Source of the DNA: Prauserella_A oleivorans
Lineage (GTDB): Bacteria; Actinomycetota; Actinomycetes; Mycobacteriales; Pseudonocardiaceae
DNA: 64,000 nucleotides
Direction: 5' to 3'
Assembly: GCF_042685745.1 (NCBI RefSeq)
Contig: NZ_JBHUNT010000001.1
Coordinates: forward strand, 930,001-994,000
A program made the translations under genes and the position numbers. A model generated the notes under the pieces. It saw only the letters and a program-made list of their open reading frames with translations, was not told where the DNA came from and searched no databases. Shown one piece after another: positions 51,191-58,453 of the stretch (positions are counted from its first letter, which is position 1; each line of letters begins with the position of its first letter).

Positions 51191-51241
51191 GTGAAGCTCC
51201 CCGGTGCCAGAGTGCCACGGCGCCGCACCGGGGAGCTTCAC
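51191..51241 (+). terminator. fba terminator
   Basis: Perfect 17-bp stem: 51191-51207 (GTGAAGCTCCCCGGTGC) with 51225-51241, 17-nt loop, starting 16 bp after the fba stop. One of the strongest hairpins in the window. Confidence 0.9.
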
Positions 51242-51292
51242 CCGTTCAGGGCACCGGCTCGGTCCCGATCGGATGTCGGGCACAGTAGGCGC

Positions 51293-51379
51293 ATGATGCC
51301 GAAACGACTCGTCGCCGCTGTGCTCGTGGTGGCGCTCATCCTGGGCGGCACCGGGCTGTCGCTGGCGTTCATCCTCTGA
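51293..51379 (+). CDS. Possible 28-residue single-helix membrane peptide
   Basis: Reading frame MMPKRLVAAVLVVALILGG then TGLSLAFIL, essentially one membrane helix with two basic residues at the N-terminus, 36 bp before the DUF3151 gene. Two adjacent ATG codons (51293, 51296). No strong ribosome site. Could be a real small membrane protein or chance; confidence is low. Confidence 0.35.
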   Translation: MMPKRLVAAVLVVALILGGTGLSLAFIL

Positions 51380-51414
51380 CGGCCCCACGCCCTTTCGTGG
51401 TGCAGAATGGCCGC

Positions 51415-51828
51415 ATGACGCACGGGAACCTGCTCGAACCGGACCCCACCAAGCTGCCGGAGCGGCCCGATGCCGAGGCTGCGCTCGACGCGGGCACGGA
51501 TCCGAGTGAGGTCGCCGCCGAGCACCCCGACTTCAGCGAGGCATGGGCCGCGCTGGCCGAGCGTGCGCTCGGCGAGAACGAGGTCGTCCAGGCCTACGCC
51601 TACGCACGCACCGGCTACCACCGTGGGCTGGACCAGCTGCGTCGCGCGGGTTGGAAGGGGTTCGGCCCGGTGCCGTGGGAGCACCGGCCGAACCAGGGCT
51701 TCCTGCGTGCGCTCGCGGCGCTGGCCAAGGCCGCGAGCCGCATCGGCGAGACCGACGAGTACGAGCGCTGCACGAAGTTCCTCGCCGACGCCGACCCGGC
51801 CGCGGCCAAGGCCACCGGGCTCGCCTGA
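51415..51828 (+). CDS. DUF3151 conserved actinobacterial protein
   Basis: 137 aa cytoplasmic. Helical repeats with HPDFSEAWAALAERALGENEVVQAYAYARTGYHRGLDQLRRAGWKGFGPVPWEHRPNQGFLRAL, the DUF3151 signature (TPR-like). From memory, Rv0360c sits in the same place between fba and purA in M. tuberculosis. ATG 51415 preferred over the upstream GTG 51397. Role unknown. Convergent with the lipase gene (13-bp gap). Confidence 0.9.
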   Translation: MTHGNLLEPDPTKLPERPDAEAALDAGTDPSEVAAEHPDFSEAWAALAERALGENEVVQAYAYARTGYHRGLDQLRRAGWKGFGPVPWEHRPNQGFLRALAALAKAASRIGETDEYERCTKFLADADPAAAKATGLA

Positions 51829-51841
51829 TCGGCGGCGGACC

Positions 51842-53062
51842 TCAGAACCGGCCGCAGTTGGACGGCGCCTCGCCGCCGCGCACCCGCCCCTCCAGCCAGG
51901 CGAACGCGCGCGGGAACGCACCGGCGTACCCGCCGACGTGTGTGGGAATCGCGAGGGTGTCGAACTGGACCGTGGCGCCCAGCTCGCACCACGAGCGCGC
52001 CATGTCGCGGCCCTGCGGGTAGGGCACGATGTCGTCCAGTCGGCTGTGCGCCACGAGCACCGGCGCGGCCGGCGCGATGCGGCCGATGCGCTGTTCCGCG
52101 ACGACCGATGCGAACGGCTCCTCGTCCAGGTACTCGGTGAGCGGGCGGCCGTCGGCGGTGAGGTCGGCGCTGCGGGTGAAGCCGTGGTGCAGGATCGCGC
52201 CCGCGGTGCATTCCCGCTCGATGCGCTCGCGCACGTCCCGGCCCTTGTCGTTGAGCAGTTCCGGAATGCCGAGCTCCGGGTAGGCGGCGTTCATGCTCGC
52301 GACCGCGAACAGCAGGAAGCCGGCGGCGTAGTGGCCGTCGAGGTTGGTGGCCACGGCGGAGAGGTCGGCGGGCGGCGCGCCGGCGTAGGCACCGGCGAGC
52401 CGCAGCTCGGGCGCGTACGTCGGGTGCAGTTCGGCCGCGGCCGCCGAGGCGCCGCCGCCCTGCGAGTAGCCGGCGGTGAACACCGGCCCGTCGGCGGGCA
52501 GTCCCGACCCGGGCAGCCGCTGGGCCGCGCGGATCGCGTCGAGCACGGCGTGTGCCTGGGCCTTCCGGTTGACGTAGGTGTGCACGCCCGGCGTCCCGAG
52601 CCCCTCGTAGTCGGTGATGGCGATGCCGTAGCCGCGGGCGAGCAGGCCGGCGAGGAAGGCGCCCTCGTACTCGACGCCCGCCGCCATCGCCTTGGAGGGA
52701 GCGCAGTCGTCGCCGAGGCCCTGCGTGCCGGCGGCGTAGCCGATGATCGGCCGCGGTCCGGGCCCGTGCCACGGGACGAGCGGGGTCAAGACGGTGCCGG
52801 TGACGGCGTTGGGTTCGCCATGGGTGTCCGTGCTGCGGTACATGACGCGTTGCACGCGCGCCGGAGCCGCGACCAGCCTGGCCGGGTCGAGGAAGAACCG
52901 GGACGGCTGGTGGCGGATGATGTCGCCCGCGTTGCCCGGGGGCAACGGCGACGGTGGATCGTAGAAGTCGCTCGCGTGCGCGGGTGCGGCGATCGTGACC
53001 GACGCCAGCCCGACGAGCGCGGCGAGGATCGCGGTGACCAGACCACGGCGTCCCGAACGCAT
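51842..53062 (-). CDS. Secreted lipase (LIP/PF03583 family)
   Basis: 406 aa. Signal peptide residues 1-31 ending AAPAHASDF. The alpha/beta hydrolase core has the oxyanion region GYAAGTQGLGDDCAPS, nucleophile GYSQGGG (Ser near residue 200), and AHSRLDDIVPYPQGR plus PTHVGGYAGAFP for Asp/His. Family members release fatty acids from triacylglycerol or other lipids outside the cell. Divergent from a TetR gene, with a perfect 22-bp inverted repeat between them. Confidence 0.92.
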   Translation of the reverse strand: MRSGRRGLVTAILAALVGLASVTIAAPAHASDFYDPPSPLPPGNAGDIIRHQPSRFFLDPARLVAAPARVQRVMYRSTDTHGEPNAVTGTVLTPLVPWHGPGPRPIIGYAAGTQGLGDDCAPSKAMAAGVEYEGAFLAGLLARGYGIAITDYEGLGTPGVHTYVNRKAQAHAVLDAIRAAQRLPGSGLPADGPVFTAGYSQGGGASAAAAELHPTYAPELRLAGAYAGAPPADLSAVATNLDGHYAAGFLLFAVASMNAAYPELGIPELLNDKGRDVRERIERECTAGAILHHGFTRSADLTADGRPLTEYLDEEPFASVVAEQRIGRIAPAAPVLVAHSRLDDIVPYPQGRDMARSWCELGATVQFDTLAIPTHVGGYAGAFPRAFAWLEGRVRGGEAPSNCGRF

Positions 53063-53076
53063 GGTGCTCCCCAGGG

Positions 53077-53098
53077 TTTCCGACAACGCTGTCGGAAA
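53077..53098. promoter_or_regulatory. TetR operator between lipase and TetR genes
   Basis: TTTCCGACA-ACGC-TGTCGGAAA: perfect 9-bp inverted repeat in the 59-bp gap, 15 bp from the lipase start and 24 bp from the TetR start. Regulator probably represses both genes. Confidence 0.85.
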
Positions 53099-53121
53099 AA
53101 GAGTCGAGGTGAGGAGACCGG

Positions 53122-53772
53122 GTGTCAAGCCTCCGGAAGCGTGGTCCCGGCCGGCCGCGCAAACTGCCTGCCGGGCAGCAGCGCGCGCTCGTGCTGGCAG
53201 CGGCGCGTGAGGTGTTCGCGGCGAACGGCCTCCCGGGCGCGACGATCGAGCAGGTGGCGCGCCGGGCCGGGGTGAGCAGGCAGGCGGTGTACGAGCAGTT
53301 CGGCGACAAGGCGGCGCTGTTCGAGCAGACCGTCTCGGACGTCGAGGAGCTCGCCTATCGCACCATCGCCGCCCGCGGCGAGCAGGACGCCGGACTCGAC
53401 CTCCGCACCTGGGCCCGGCGCAACTACGCGGAGCTGTTCGCCTTCGTCGCCGAACATCCCGACGCGATGCCCGTGTTGCAGGAGGCCGAGCGGGCCGGCA
53501 TCCCGGCCCTGACGCGGCTGCGATCGCGTCTCGCGGAGGTCTACACCGACGCGAGCCGGCGCCGGTGGGCCGCTCACGGCGTGGAACCCGGCCGCGCCGA
53601 CACGGCATTGGTGGCGATGTACTTCGCCATGACCGAGGCGCTGGTGACCCTGTCGTGGCCGGAGGAACCGCCGGACCCAGAGGCGCTCATCGACCTGCTC
53701 ACCGAGTTCACGGTCGGCGGAATCCTGCGGATCTACAACCACGCACCGGAGGTCCTCGCCCGGATCCGCTGA
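53122..53772 (+). CDS. TetR family regulator of the lipase gene
   Basis: 216 aa. Basic N-terminal arm (KRGPGRPRKLP, AT-hook-like), helix-turn-helix FAANGLPGATIEQVARRAGVSRQAVYEQFGDKAALF (residues about 33-68). The C-terminal domain is the usual TetR helix bundle. GTG start at 53122 with GAGGAG upstream. Paired with the secreted lipase; ligand likely a lipid or fatty acid. Ends before a bidirectional hairpin. Confidence 0.92.
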   Translation: MSSLRKRGPGRPRKLPAGQQRALVLAAAREVFAANGLPGATIEQVARRAGVSRQAVYEQFGDKAALFEQTVSDVEELAYRTIAARGEQDAGLDLRTWARRNYAELFAFVAEHPDAMPVLQEAERAGIPALTRLRSRLAEVYTDASRRRWAAHGVEPGRADTALVAMYFAMTEALVTLSWPEEPPDPEALIDLLTEFTVGGILRIYNHAPEVLARIR

Positions 53773-53802
53773 ACCGGCCCGCCCGGTGCCGGGCGAGCCG
53801 GT
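53773..53802. terminator. Bidirectional terminator between TetR and nuclease genes
   Basis: ACCGGC-c-CGCCCGG (53773-53786) against CCGGGCG-a-GCCGGT (53789-53802), 13 pairs with one mismatch. Lies between convergent genes. Confidence 0.65.
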
Positions 53803-53815
53803 GACTCCCGGGGTC

Positions 53816-54454
53816 TCAGCAGGTCTCGAGCATGTCCGCCAGGGCGGCCTTCTCGGCGTCGTCGACGGTCAGCTCCCACTTGTGCTTCACGCCGATCCAC
53901 ATCGAGGCGTACGTGCAGTGGTACTCCTCGGCAGGCGGCTGCCACTCGTCGGGCGTCTGGTCGCTCTTCTCCTGGTTCACGTCGTCGGTCACGGCGATCA
54001 GCTGCGGGGCCGACAGGTCGTTGGCGAACTGCTCGCGCTTGTCGGTGGTCCACTCATCGGCACCGCTGCGCCACGCGGCCGCGAGCGGCACGACGTGGTC
54101 GATGTCCACATCGGACGGGTCGGTCCACGTCGCCCCGTCGTACGGGCTGTACCAGCTGCCCGATGTCGGGTAGCAGTCCGTACCGGTCTCCACTCCCGTG
54201 CCGTCGCGTTCGAGCACGGCCTCCCGGGTGTTGCAGCTGTCGCCCTGGTCGCTCCAGTGCGGGAACAGGTCGCGGTCGTAGCCGTCCAGCGACCCGTCCT
54301 CGGCGACGGTCAGCTCGGCCAGCTGGGCGCGGGCGGTGGCTTCGTCGGGGATGCCGGGCGGTTCGGCGGTCGCGGTACCGGCCATCGGGACGGTCATCGC
54401 CGTGGCACAGCCCAGGGCGATCAGGCAACGACGGAGAGTGCGGGGAACGGACAC
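53816..54454 (-). CDS. Secreted HNH-type nuclease-like protein (DUF1524)
   Basis: 212 aa. Signal peptide about 1-30 (SVPRTLRRCLIALGCATAMTVPMAG then TATAEPP). The DUF1524 core is DPSDVDIDHVVPLAAAWRSGADEW with the His-Asp catalytic core (DIDHVVPL) and HCTYASMWIGVKHKWELTVDDAEK. Four cysteines (CNTR, CYP, HCTY, ETC) suggest two disulfides. Resembles secreted GmrSD/DUF1524 nucleases of Streptomyces. GTG 54454 with GAGGTG upstream. Confidence 0.88.
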   Translation of the reverse strand: MSVPRTLRRCLIALGCATAMTVPMAGTATAEPPGIPDEATARAQLAELTVAEDGSLDGYDRDLFPHWSDQGDSCNTREAVLERDGTGVETGTDCYPTSGSWYSPYDGATWTDPSDVDIDHVVPLAAAWRSGADEWTTDKREQFANDLSAPQLIAVTDDVNQEKSDQTPDEWQPPAEEYHCTYASMWIGVKHKWELTVDDAEKAALADMLETC

Positions 54455-54532
54455 TGCGGCACCTCACTCGTTGGTGATGTTGGGGACTTTCCGACTGTGA
54501 CCGAGTGAGGTGACCGAATCAACACTTTCGCG

Positions 54533-55186
54533 TTAACGCGGAGGGAGAACCAGACGTAAGTCGTGCGTGTGCCGGTACCAGGTCCAGCGCCGGATCGGCC
54601 GCGGATACGGGACGCCGTCCGATTCCGGCACGACCTCCGCGCCACCGAGCTGGAACGCCCGGCCGGCGAAGGCCCGCCGCCGCTTGAGCACCCGGCCGTG
54701 CGTGACCGTCGCCCGCAGTCCGGCCCCGCCGTCGGGATCCGGCTGCACCACGATCGAGGCCGCCTGCCCGCGCAGGGCCTCCGTGTCGTCGCAGTAGGCG
54801 ACACCACGTGGGTCCCGCACCACGCCGCGGCCGAGCAGCACACCGCCCGCGTCGTCCCGGATCAGCGGCACCGGCCGGGCGTCGCCGCTCAGCGCCAGCT
54901 CCAGCGCACGTTCCGGGGCGGTCGGTAGTCCCCACAACCCGGCGACGGCCGAACCCGCCTCCGCGGGCACGTATCCGACCGACGTCGTGTCCAGCAGGTT
55001 CTTGCGGAGCAATCGCAGCACGACCGCCGCGAGGTCGGCGTCGGTGCCGACGACCACCAGGTCGGGGGCCAGCAGCGGGTCCACGTCCCCCTTGCCGGGG
55101 CGGGCGGGCACGGCCTGCGCCCGCACCCCGTCCGGGAGCGGCGACCGCAGCTCAGCGCGCCCGCAAACCAGCACCAGTCCGCGCAC
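54533..55186 (-). CDS. Conserved protein next to purA (Rv0358-like)
   Basis: 217 aa. The middle has a nucleotide-binding-like strand-turn (VVVGTDADLAAVVLRLLRKNLLDTTSVGYVP) reminiscent of NAD/diacylglycerol-kinase folds, but the Gly-rich catalytic motif is not complete. C-terminal part PYPRPIRRWTWYRHTHDLRLVLPPR is conserved-looking. The GTG at 55186 is fixed by GAGGAG (55193-55198 complement) 6 nt upstream; the earlier ATG at 55222 is not. Function unknown. Divergent from purA. Confidence 0.82.
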   Translation of the reverse strand: MRGLVLVCGRAELRSPLPDGVRAQAVPARPGKGDVDPLLAPDLVVVGTDADLAAVVLRLLRKNLLDTTSVGYVPAEAGSAVAGLWGLPTAPERALELALSGDARPVPLIRDDAGGVLLGRGVVRDPRGVAYCDDTEALRGQAASIVVQPDPDGGAGLRATVTHGRVLKRRRAFAGRAFQLGGAEVVPESDGVPYPRPIRRWTWYRHTHDLRLVLPPR

Positions 55187-55230
55187 GGATATCTCCTCGG
55201 GGTTAGGCTCATGCACCGGCATTTGTCAGC

Positions 55231-55263
55231 GCCAACAGTCCGCCAACAGTCCGCCAGCAGTCC
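55231..55263. repeat. Three 11-bp tandem repeats in the purA promoter region
   Basis: GCCAACAGTCC, GCCAACAGTCC and GCCAGCAGTCC in tandem (55231-55241, 55242-55252, 55253-55263), ending 27 bp before the purA ATG. The 11-bp step equals one helical turn, so a regulator could contact the same face three times. Could also affect the 5' leader of the purA message. Confidence 0.75.
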
Positions 55264-55290
55264 TCTGCCGTCGAATACCAGGAGTTTCAC

Positions 55291-56577
55291 ATGCCGGCCA
55301 TCGTGCTCATCGGTGCCCAATGGGGCGATGAAGGCAAGGGCAAGGCCACCGACCTGCTCGGCGACAAGGTCCAGTGGGTCGTGCGATACCAGGGCGGCAA
55401 CAACGCCGGTCACACCGTCGTGCTCCCCGACGGTCAGGACTTCGCGCTGCACCTCATTCCGTCCGGCATTCTCACGCCCGGCGTCACCAACGTCATCGGC
55501 AACGGCGTCGTCATCGACCCCGGTGTGCTGCTCGACGAGCTCGAGGGCTTGGAGGCGCGGGACGTCGACACCAGCAAGCTGCTGGTGTCCGCCGACGCGC
55601 ACTTGATCATGCCGTACCACGTGGCGATCGATAAGGTCACCGAGCGTTACCTCGGCGCCAAGAAAATCGGCACCACCGGCCGTGGCATCGGGCCGTGCTA
55701 CCAGGACAAGGTCGCCCGCGTCGGCGTGCGTGTGCAGGACCTGCTCGACGAGAAGATCCTGCGGCAGAAGGTCGAGGCGGCGCTCGAGTACAAGAACCAG
55801 GTCCTCGTCAAGGTCTACAACCGCAAGGCGCTCGACCCCGACGAGGTCGCCGACACCGTGCTGGCCCAGGGCGAGAAGTTCGCCCACCGGATCGCCGACA
55901 CTCGCCTGGAACTGAACAAGGCCCTCGAACGCGGCGAGAACGTCCTGCTGGAGGGCTCGCAGGGCACGCTGCTCGACGTCGACCACGGCACCTACCCGTA
56001 CGTGACGTCGTCCAACCCGACCTCCGGCGGCGCGAGCGCGGGATCGGGCATCGGCCCCGGCCGCATCACCACCGTGCTCGGCATCCTCAAGGCCTACACC
56101 ACCCGGGTCGGTTCGGGACCGTTTCCCACCGAGCTGCACGACGAGTCGGGCGAGAACCTCCGCAAGACCGGCGGCGAGTTCGGCGTCACCACGGGCCGCT
56201 CGCGGCGCACCGGCTGGTTCGACGCCGTGATCGGGCGCTACTCGGTGCGCGTCAACGGCATCACCGACTACTTCCTCACCAAGCTGGACGTGCTCTCCGG
56301 TCTGGAGAAGGTGCCGGTGTGCGTGGCCTACGAGGTGGACGGCTTCCGCACCGAGGACATGCCGATGACGCAGACCGACGTGCACCACGCCGTGCCGATC
56401 TACGAGGAACTGCCCGGCTGGTGGGAGGACATCAGCCAGTGCCGCACGTTCGAGGAGCTGCCCGCCAACGCTCGTGCCTACGTCGAGCGGATCGAGGAAC
56501 TCGTCGGCGCCCGTGTGTCGGCCATCGGGGTCGGCCCCGGCCGCGAGCAGACCATCGTGCGGCACGAGTTCATCTAG
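55291..56577 (+). CDS. purA: Adenylosuccinate synthetase
   Basis: 428 aa. Joins IMP and aspartate with GTP in AMP synthesis. P-loop GAQWGDEGKGKATDLLG (residues 8-24), NNAGHTVV (residue 38-45), GTTGRGIGPCYQDK near 126, and GVTTGRSRRTGWFD near 296. Signature intact. ATG 55291 after CAGGAG. Followed within 150 bp by a MerR gene with its own promoter. Confidence 0.98.
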   Translation: MPAIVLIGAQWGDEGKGKATDLLGDKVQWVVRYQGGNNAGHTVVLPDGQDFALHLIPSGILTPGVTNVIGNGVVIDPGVLLDELEGLEARDVDTSKLLVSADAHLIMPYHVAIDKVTERYLGAKKIGTTGRGIGPCYQDKVARVGVRVQDLLDEKILRQKVEAALEYKNQVLVKVYNRKALDPDEVADTVLAQGEKFAHRIADTRLELNKALERGENVLLEGSQGTLLDVDHGTYPYVTSSNPTSGGASAGSGIGPGRITTVLGILKAYTTRVGSGPFPTELHDESGENLRKTGGEFGVTTGRSRRTGWFDAVIGRYSVRVNGITDYFLTKLDVLSGLEKVPVCVAYEVDGFRTEDMPMTQTDVHHAVPIYEELPGWWEDISQCRTFEELPANARAYVERIEELVGARVSAIGVGPGREQTIVRHEFI

Positions 56578-56687
56578 CTCGTCGAGGAACCGCCGGCCAG
56601 GGGCGGCCTTCGGCAGGTGCTCAGCGTGCTGGGGTGCCGCACTCCGGGCAGCCGTGCGCGGGACGTCCGCGACCCATCGGGCGCGTC

Positions 56688-56718
56688 TTGACCTGGAGTG
56701 CACTCCAGGTGCGACTCT
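56688..56718 (+). promoter_or_regulatory. MerR-type promoter with palindromic 19-bp spacer
   Basis: -35 TTGACC (56688-56693), 19-bp spacer and -10 GACTCT (56713-56718). A perfect 20-bp palindrome with half ACCTGGAGTG occupies 56691-56710. The overlong spacer is the hallmark of MerR-activated promoters, and CTGGAGT...ACTCCAG resembles AdhR-like sites. Transcription would start about at the GTG at 56726, so the mRNA may be leaderless. Confidence 0.82.
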
Positions 56719-56725
56719 GGATGTC

Positions 56726-57100
56726 GTGACGTTTCACTCTCCGGGCGAGGTCGTCCGGCTGACCGGCTTCAGCCTCGACACGCTGCGCTACTACGAGAAG
56801 ATCGGCCTGCTGCACGACGTGGACCGCACGCCCGGCGGCAGGCGGCGTTTCTCCGACGACGACATCAACCTGCTCCGCATGCTGCGGTGCCTGCGCGAGT
56901 CGGGCATGCCGATCGCCCAGATGCGCCGCTACGTCGAGTTGCTCCGCGCGGGCGAGGACCGGCGTGAGGAACGGCTCGCGGTCCTGCGCGAGCACGACCG
57001 GCGCGTCGAGGAACGCATCGACGAGCTGCGCGGACACCAGCGAATCATCCGGCACAAGATCGAGCATTACGTGCGGGCCGGGGAGCCGGCGCACGCATGA
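56726..57100 (+). CDS. MerR family regulator (AdhR/SoxR-like)
   Basis: 124 aa. MerR winged helix: GEVVRLTGFSLDTLRYYEKIGLLHDVDRTPGGRRRFSDDDINLLRMLRCLRESGMPIAQMRRYVELLRAGED region. Short coiled coil (EEHDRRVEERIDELRGHQRIIRHKI) and no Cys metal site beyond. Likely senses aldehydes or redox stress, as AdhR-type proteins do, by analogy only. GTG 56726; the palindrome upstream is its probable own site. Its presumed target gene is not adjacent. Confidence 0.9.
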   Translation: MTFHSPGEVVRLTGFSLDTLRYYEKIGLLHDVDRTPGGRRRFSDDDINLLRMLRCLRESGMPIAQMRRYVELLRAGEDRREERLAVLREHDRRVEERIDELRGHQRIIRHKIEHYVRAGEPAHA

Positions 57101-57101
57101 G

Positions 57102-57135
57102 AACGGGCCACCGCCCTCGGGGACGGTGGCCCGTT
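57102..57135. terminator. Bidirectional terminator between MerR and glpQ-like genes
   Basis: 12-bp stem AACGGGCCACCG (57102-57113) and CGGTGGCCCGTT (57124-57135), 10-nt loop, between convergent ends at 57100 and 57148. Confidence 0.8.
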
Positions 57136-57147
57136 TACGCGGCCCGC

Positions 57148-58302
57148 TCAGCGGCGGGCGAGCTGCTGTGCCCTGGCGGCCTCGACGGCGATGTCCGGGT
57201 GGTCGGCGAACACGCCGTCGATCCCGGTGGCCAGGAAGGCCTCGTACTCGGCGAAGATGTCGCCCCACGCGGCGGGATCGTCCGAGGACCGGAAGTCGGC
57301 GGGCAGGAACTCGTTCTCCGCGCGGAACGTCCACGCGTGCACGGTGAGCCCGGCGGCGTGGGCGTCGTCGACGACCGTGGTCGGCTCGGTGAGGTAGCCG
57401 TTCGCGTCGCGCGGGATCACGCGGTCCTTCTGCGGCCCGAAGCCCTGCGCGTACGTGGCGATCTCCCGCAGGCCCTCGGGCGTCACCAGATCGTCGTAGG
57501 TGCGCGGGTCACCGGAGGCGACGAAGTCGTACGGCGCACCGGACGCGTCGACCAGCTGCACCAGCGGCACCCGCAGCTGCGTGCTCAGCTGCTTGAGGTT
57601 GGCCACCTCGAACGACTGCACGTACACCTTGGCGTTCGGCCGGTTCAGACCGTTGCGCTCGAGCGTGCGCACCAGCGCGGGCTCCAGCGGACGTCCCTGC
57701 TGCTGGAAGTAGGTCGGGTGCTTGGTCTCGGCGTAGATGCCGATCTCGCGGCCCAGCTCCTTCGACAGCCGCTTGGCGAGGTCGATCACCTCCTGCAGCG
57801 TCGGGATCTCGAACCGGCCGTCGTAGATGGTGTTGCTCGGGCGCAGGTCCGGGATGCGCTCGACGGCCCGCAGCGTCTTGAGCTCGGCGAGCGTGAAGTC
57901 CTCGGCGAACCAGCCCGTGACGGGCTTGCCGTCGACGAGCTTGGTGGTCTTGCGGTCGGCGAACTCGGGCCGCTCGGCGACGTCGGTGGTGCCGCCGATC
58001 TCCGGCTCGTGCCGGGCGACGAGCACGCCGTCGGCGGTGCTGACGAGGTCCGGCTCGATGTAGTCGGCACCCATGCGCGCCGCCAGCTCGTAGGCGGCCA
58101 GCGTGTGCTCCGGGCGATAGCCGGACGCGCCGCGATGGGCCACGATCACCGGGCCGTCCTCACCCCGGCTCGCCTTCACGGCGGACTCGGGCGCGGCGGT
58201 CGCCGTGCTCCCCACGCTGGTGGTGCCGAGCACGGCGAGCGTGCTCAAGGCGATCAGCGTCAGACGCTGTCGAAGTCCTGTGGTCAGTGCCGATGTCTTC
58301 AT
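57148..58302 (-). CDS. Secreted glycerophosphodiester phosphodiesterase
   Basis: 384 aa. Signal peptide about 1-37 ending VGSTATAAPES. GDPD catalytic core IVAHRGASGYRPEHTLAAYELAARMGADYIEPDLVSTADGVLVARHEPEIGGTTDV (His, Glu, Asp, His in place). The C-terminal half is TIM-barrel (VYVQSFEVANLKQLS, VHAWTFRAENEF). GlpQ-type, hydrolysing glycerophosphodiesters outside the cell to supply glycerol-3-phosphate and phosphate. ATG at 58302. Divergent from purD (152 bp) in which no PHO-box is obvious. Confidence 0.93.
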   Translation of the reverse strand: MKTSALTTGLRQRLTLIALSTLAVLGTTSVGSTATAAPESAVKASRGEDGPVIVAHRGASGYRPEHTLAAYELAARMGADYIEPDLVSTADGVLVARHEPEIGGTTDVAERPEFADRKTTKLVDGKPVTGWFAEDFTLAELKTLRAVERIPDLRPSNTIYDGRFEIPTLQEVIDLAKRLSKELGREIGIYAETKHPTYFQQQGRPLEPALVRTLERNGLNRPNAKVYVQSFEVANLKQLSTQLRVPLVQLVDASGAPYDFVASGDPRTYDDLVTPEGLREIATYAQGFGPQKDRVIPRDANGYLTEPTTVVDDAHAAGLTVHAWTFRAENEFLPADFRSSDDPAAWGDIFAEYEAFLATGIDGVFADHPDIAVEAARAQQLARR

Positions 58303-58453
58303 CGGGGTGTCGTCGCCTCTCTGCGCGGAATCGGGGATCGCGGAGTACGCGCCTACGGTCGCGGCCCGGCTCGACGGCGCGGCGACGTCATGGCGGCAGC
58401 CAGGAGACATGCCGGTGAACGACACGAGACCGGCGCGGCTACCCTGGGCACCT

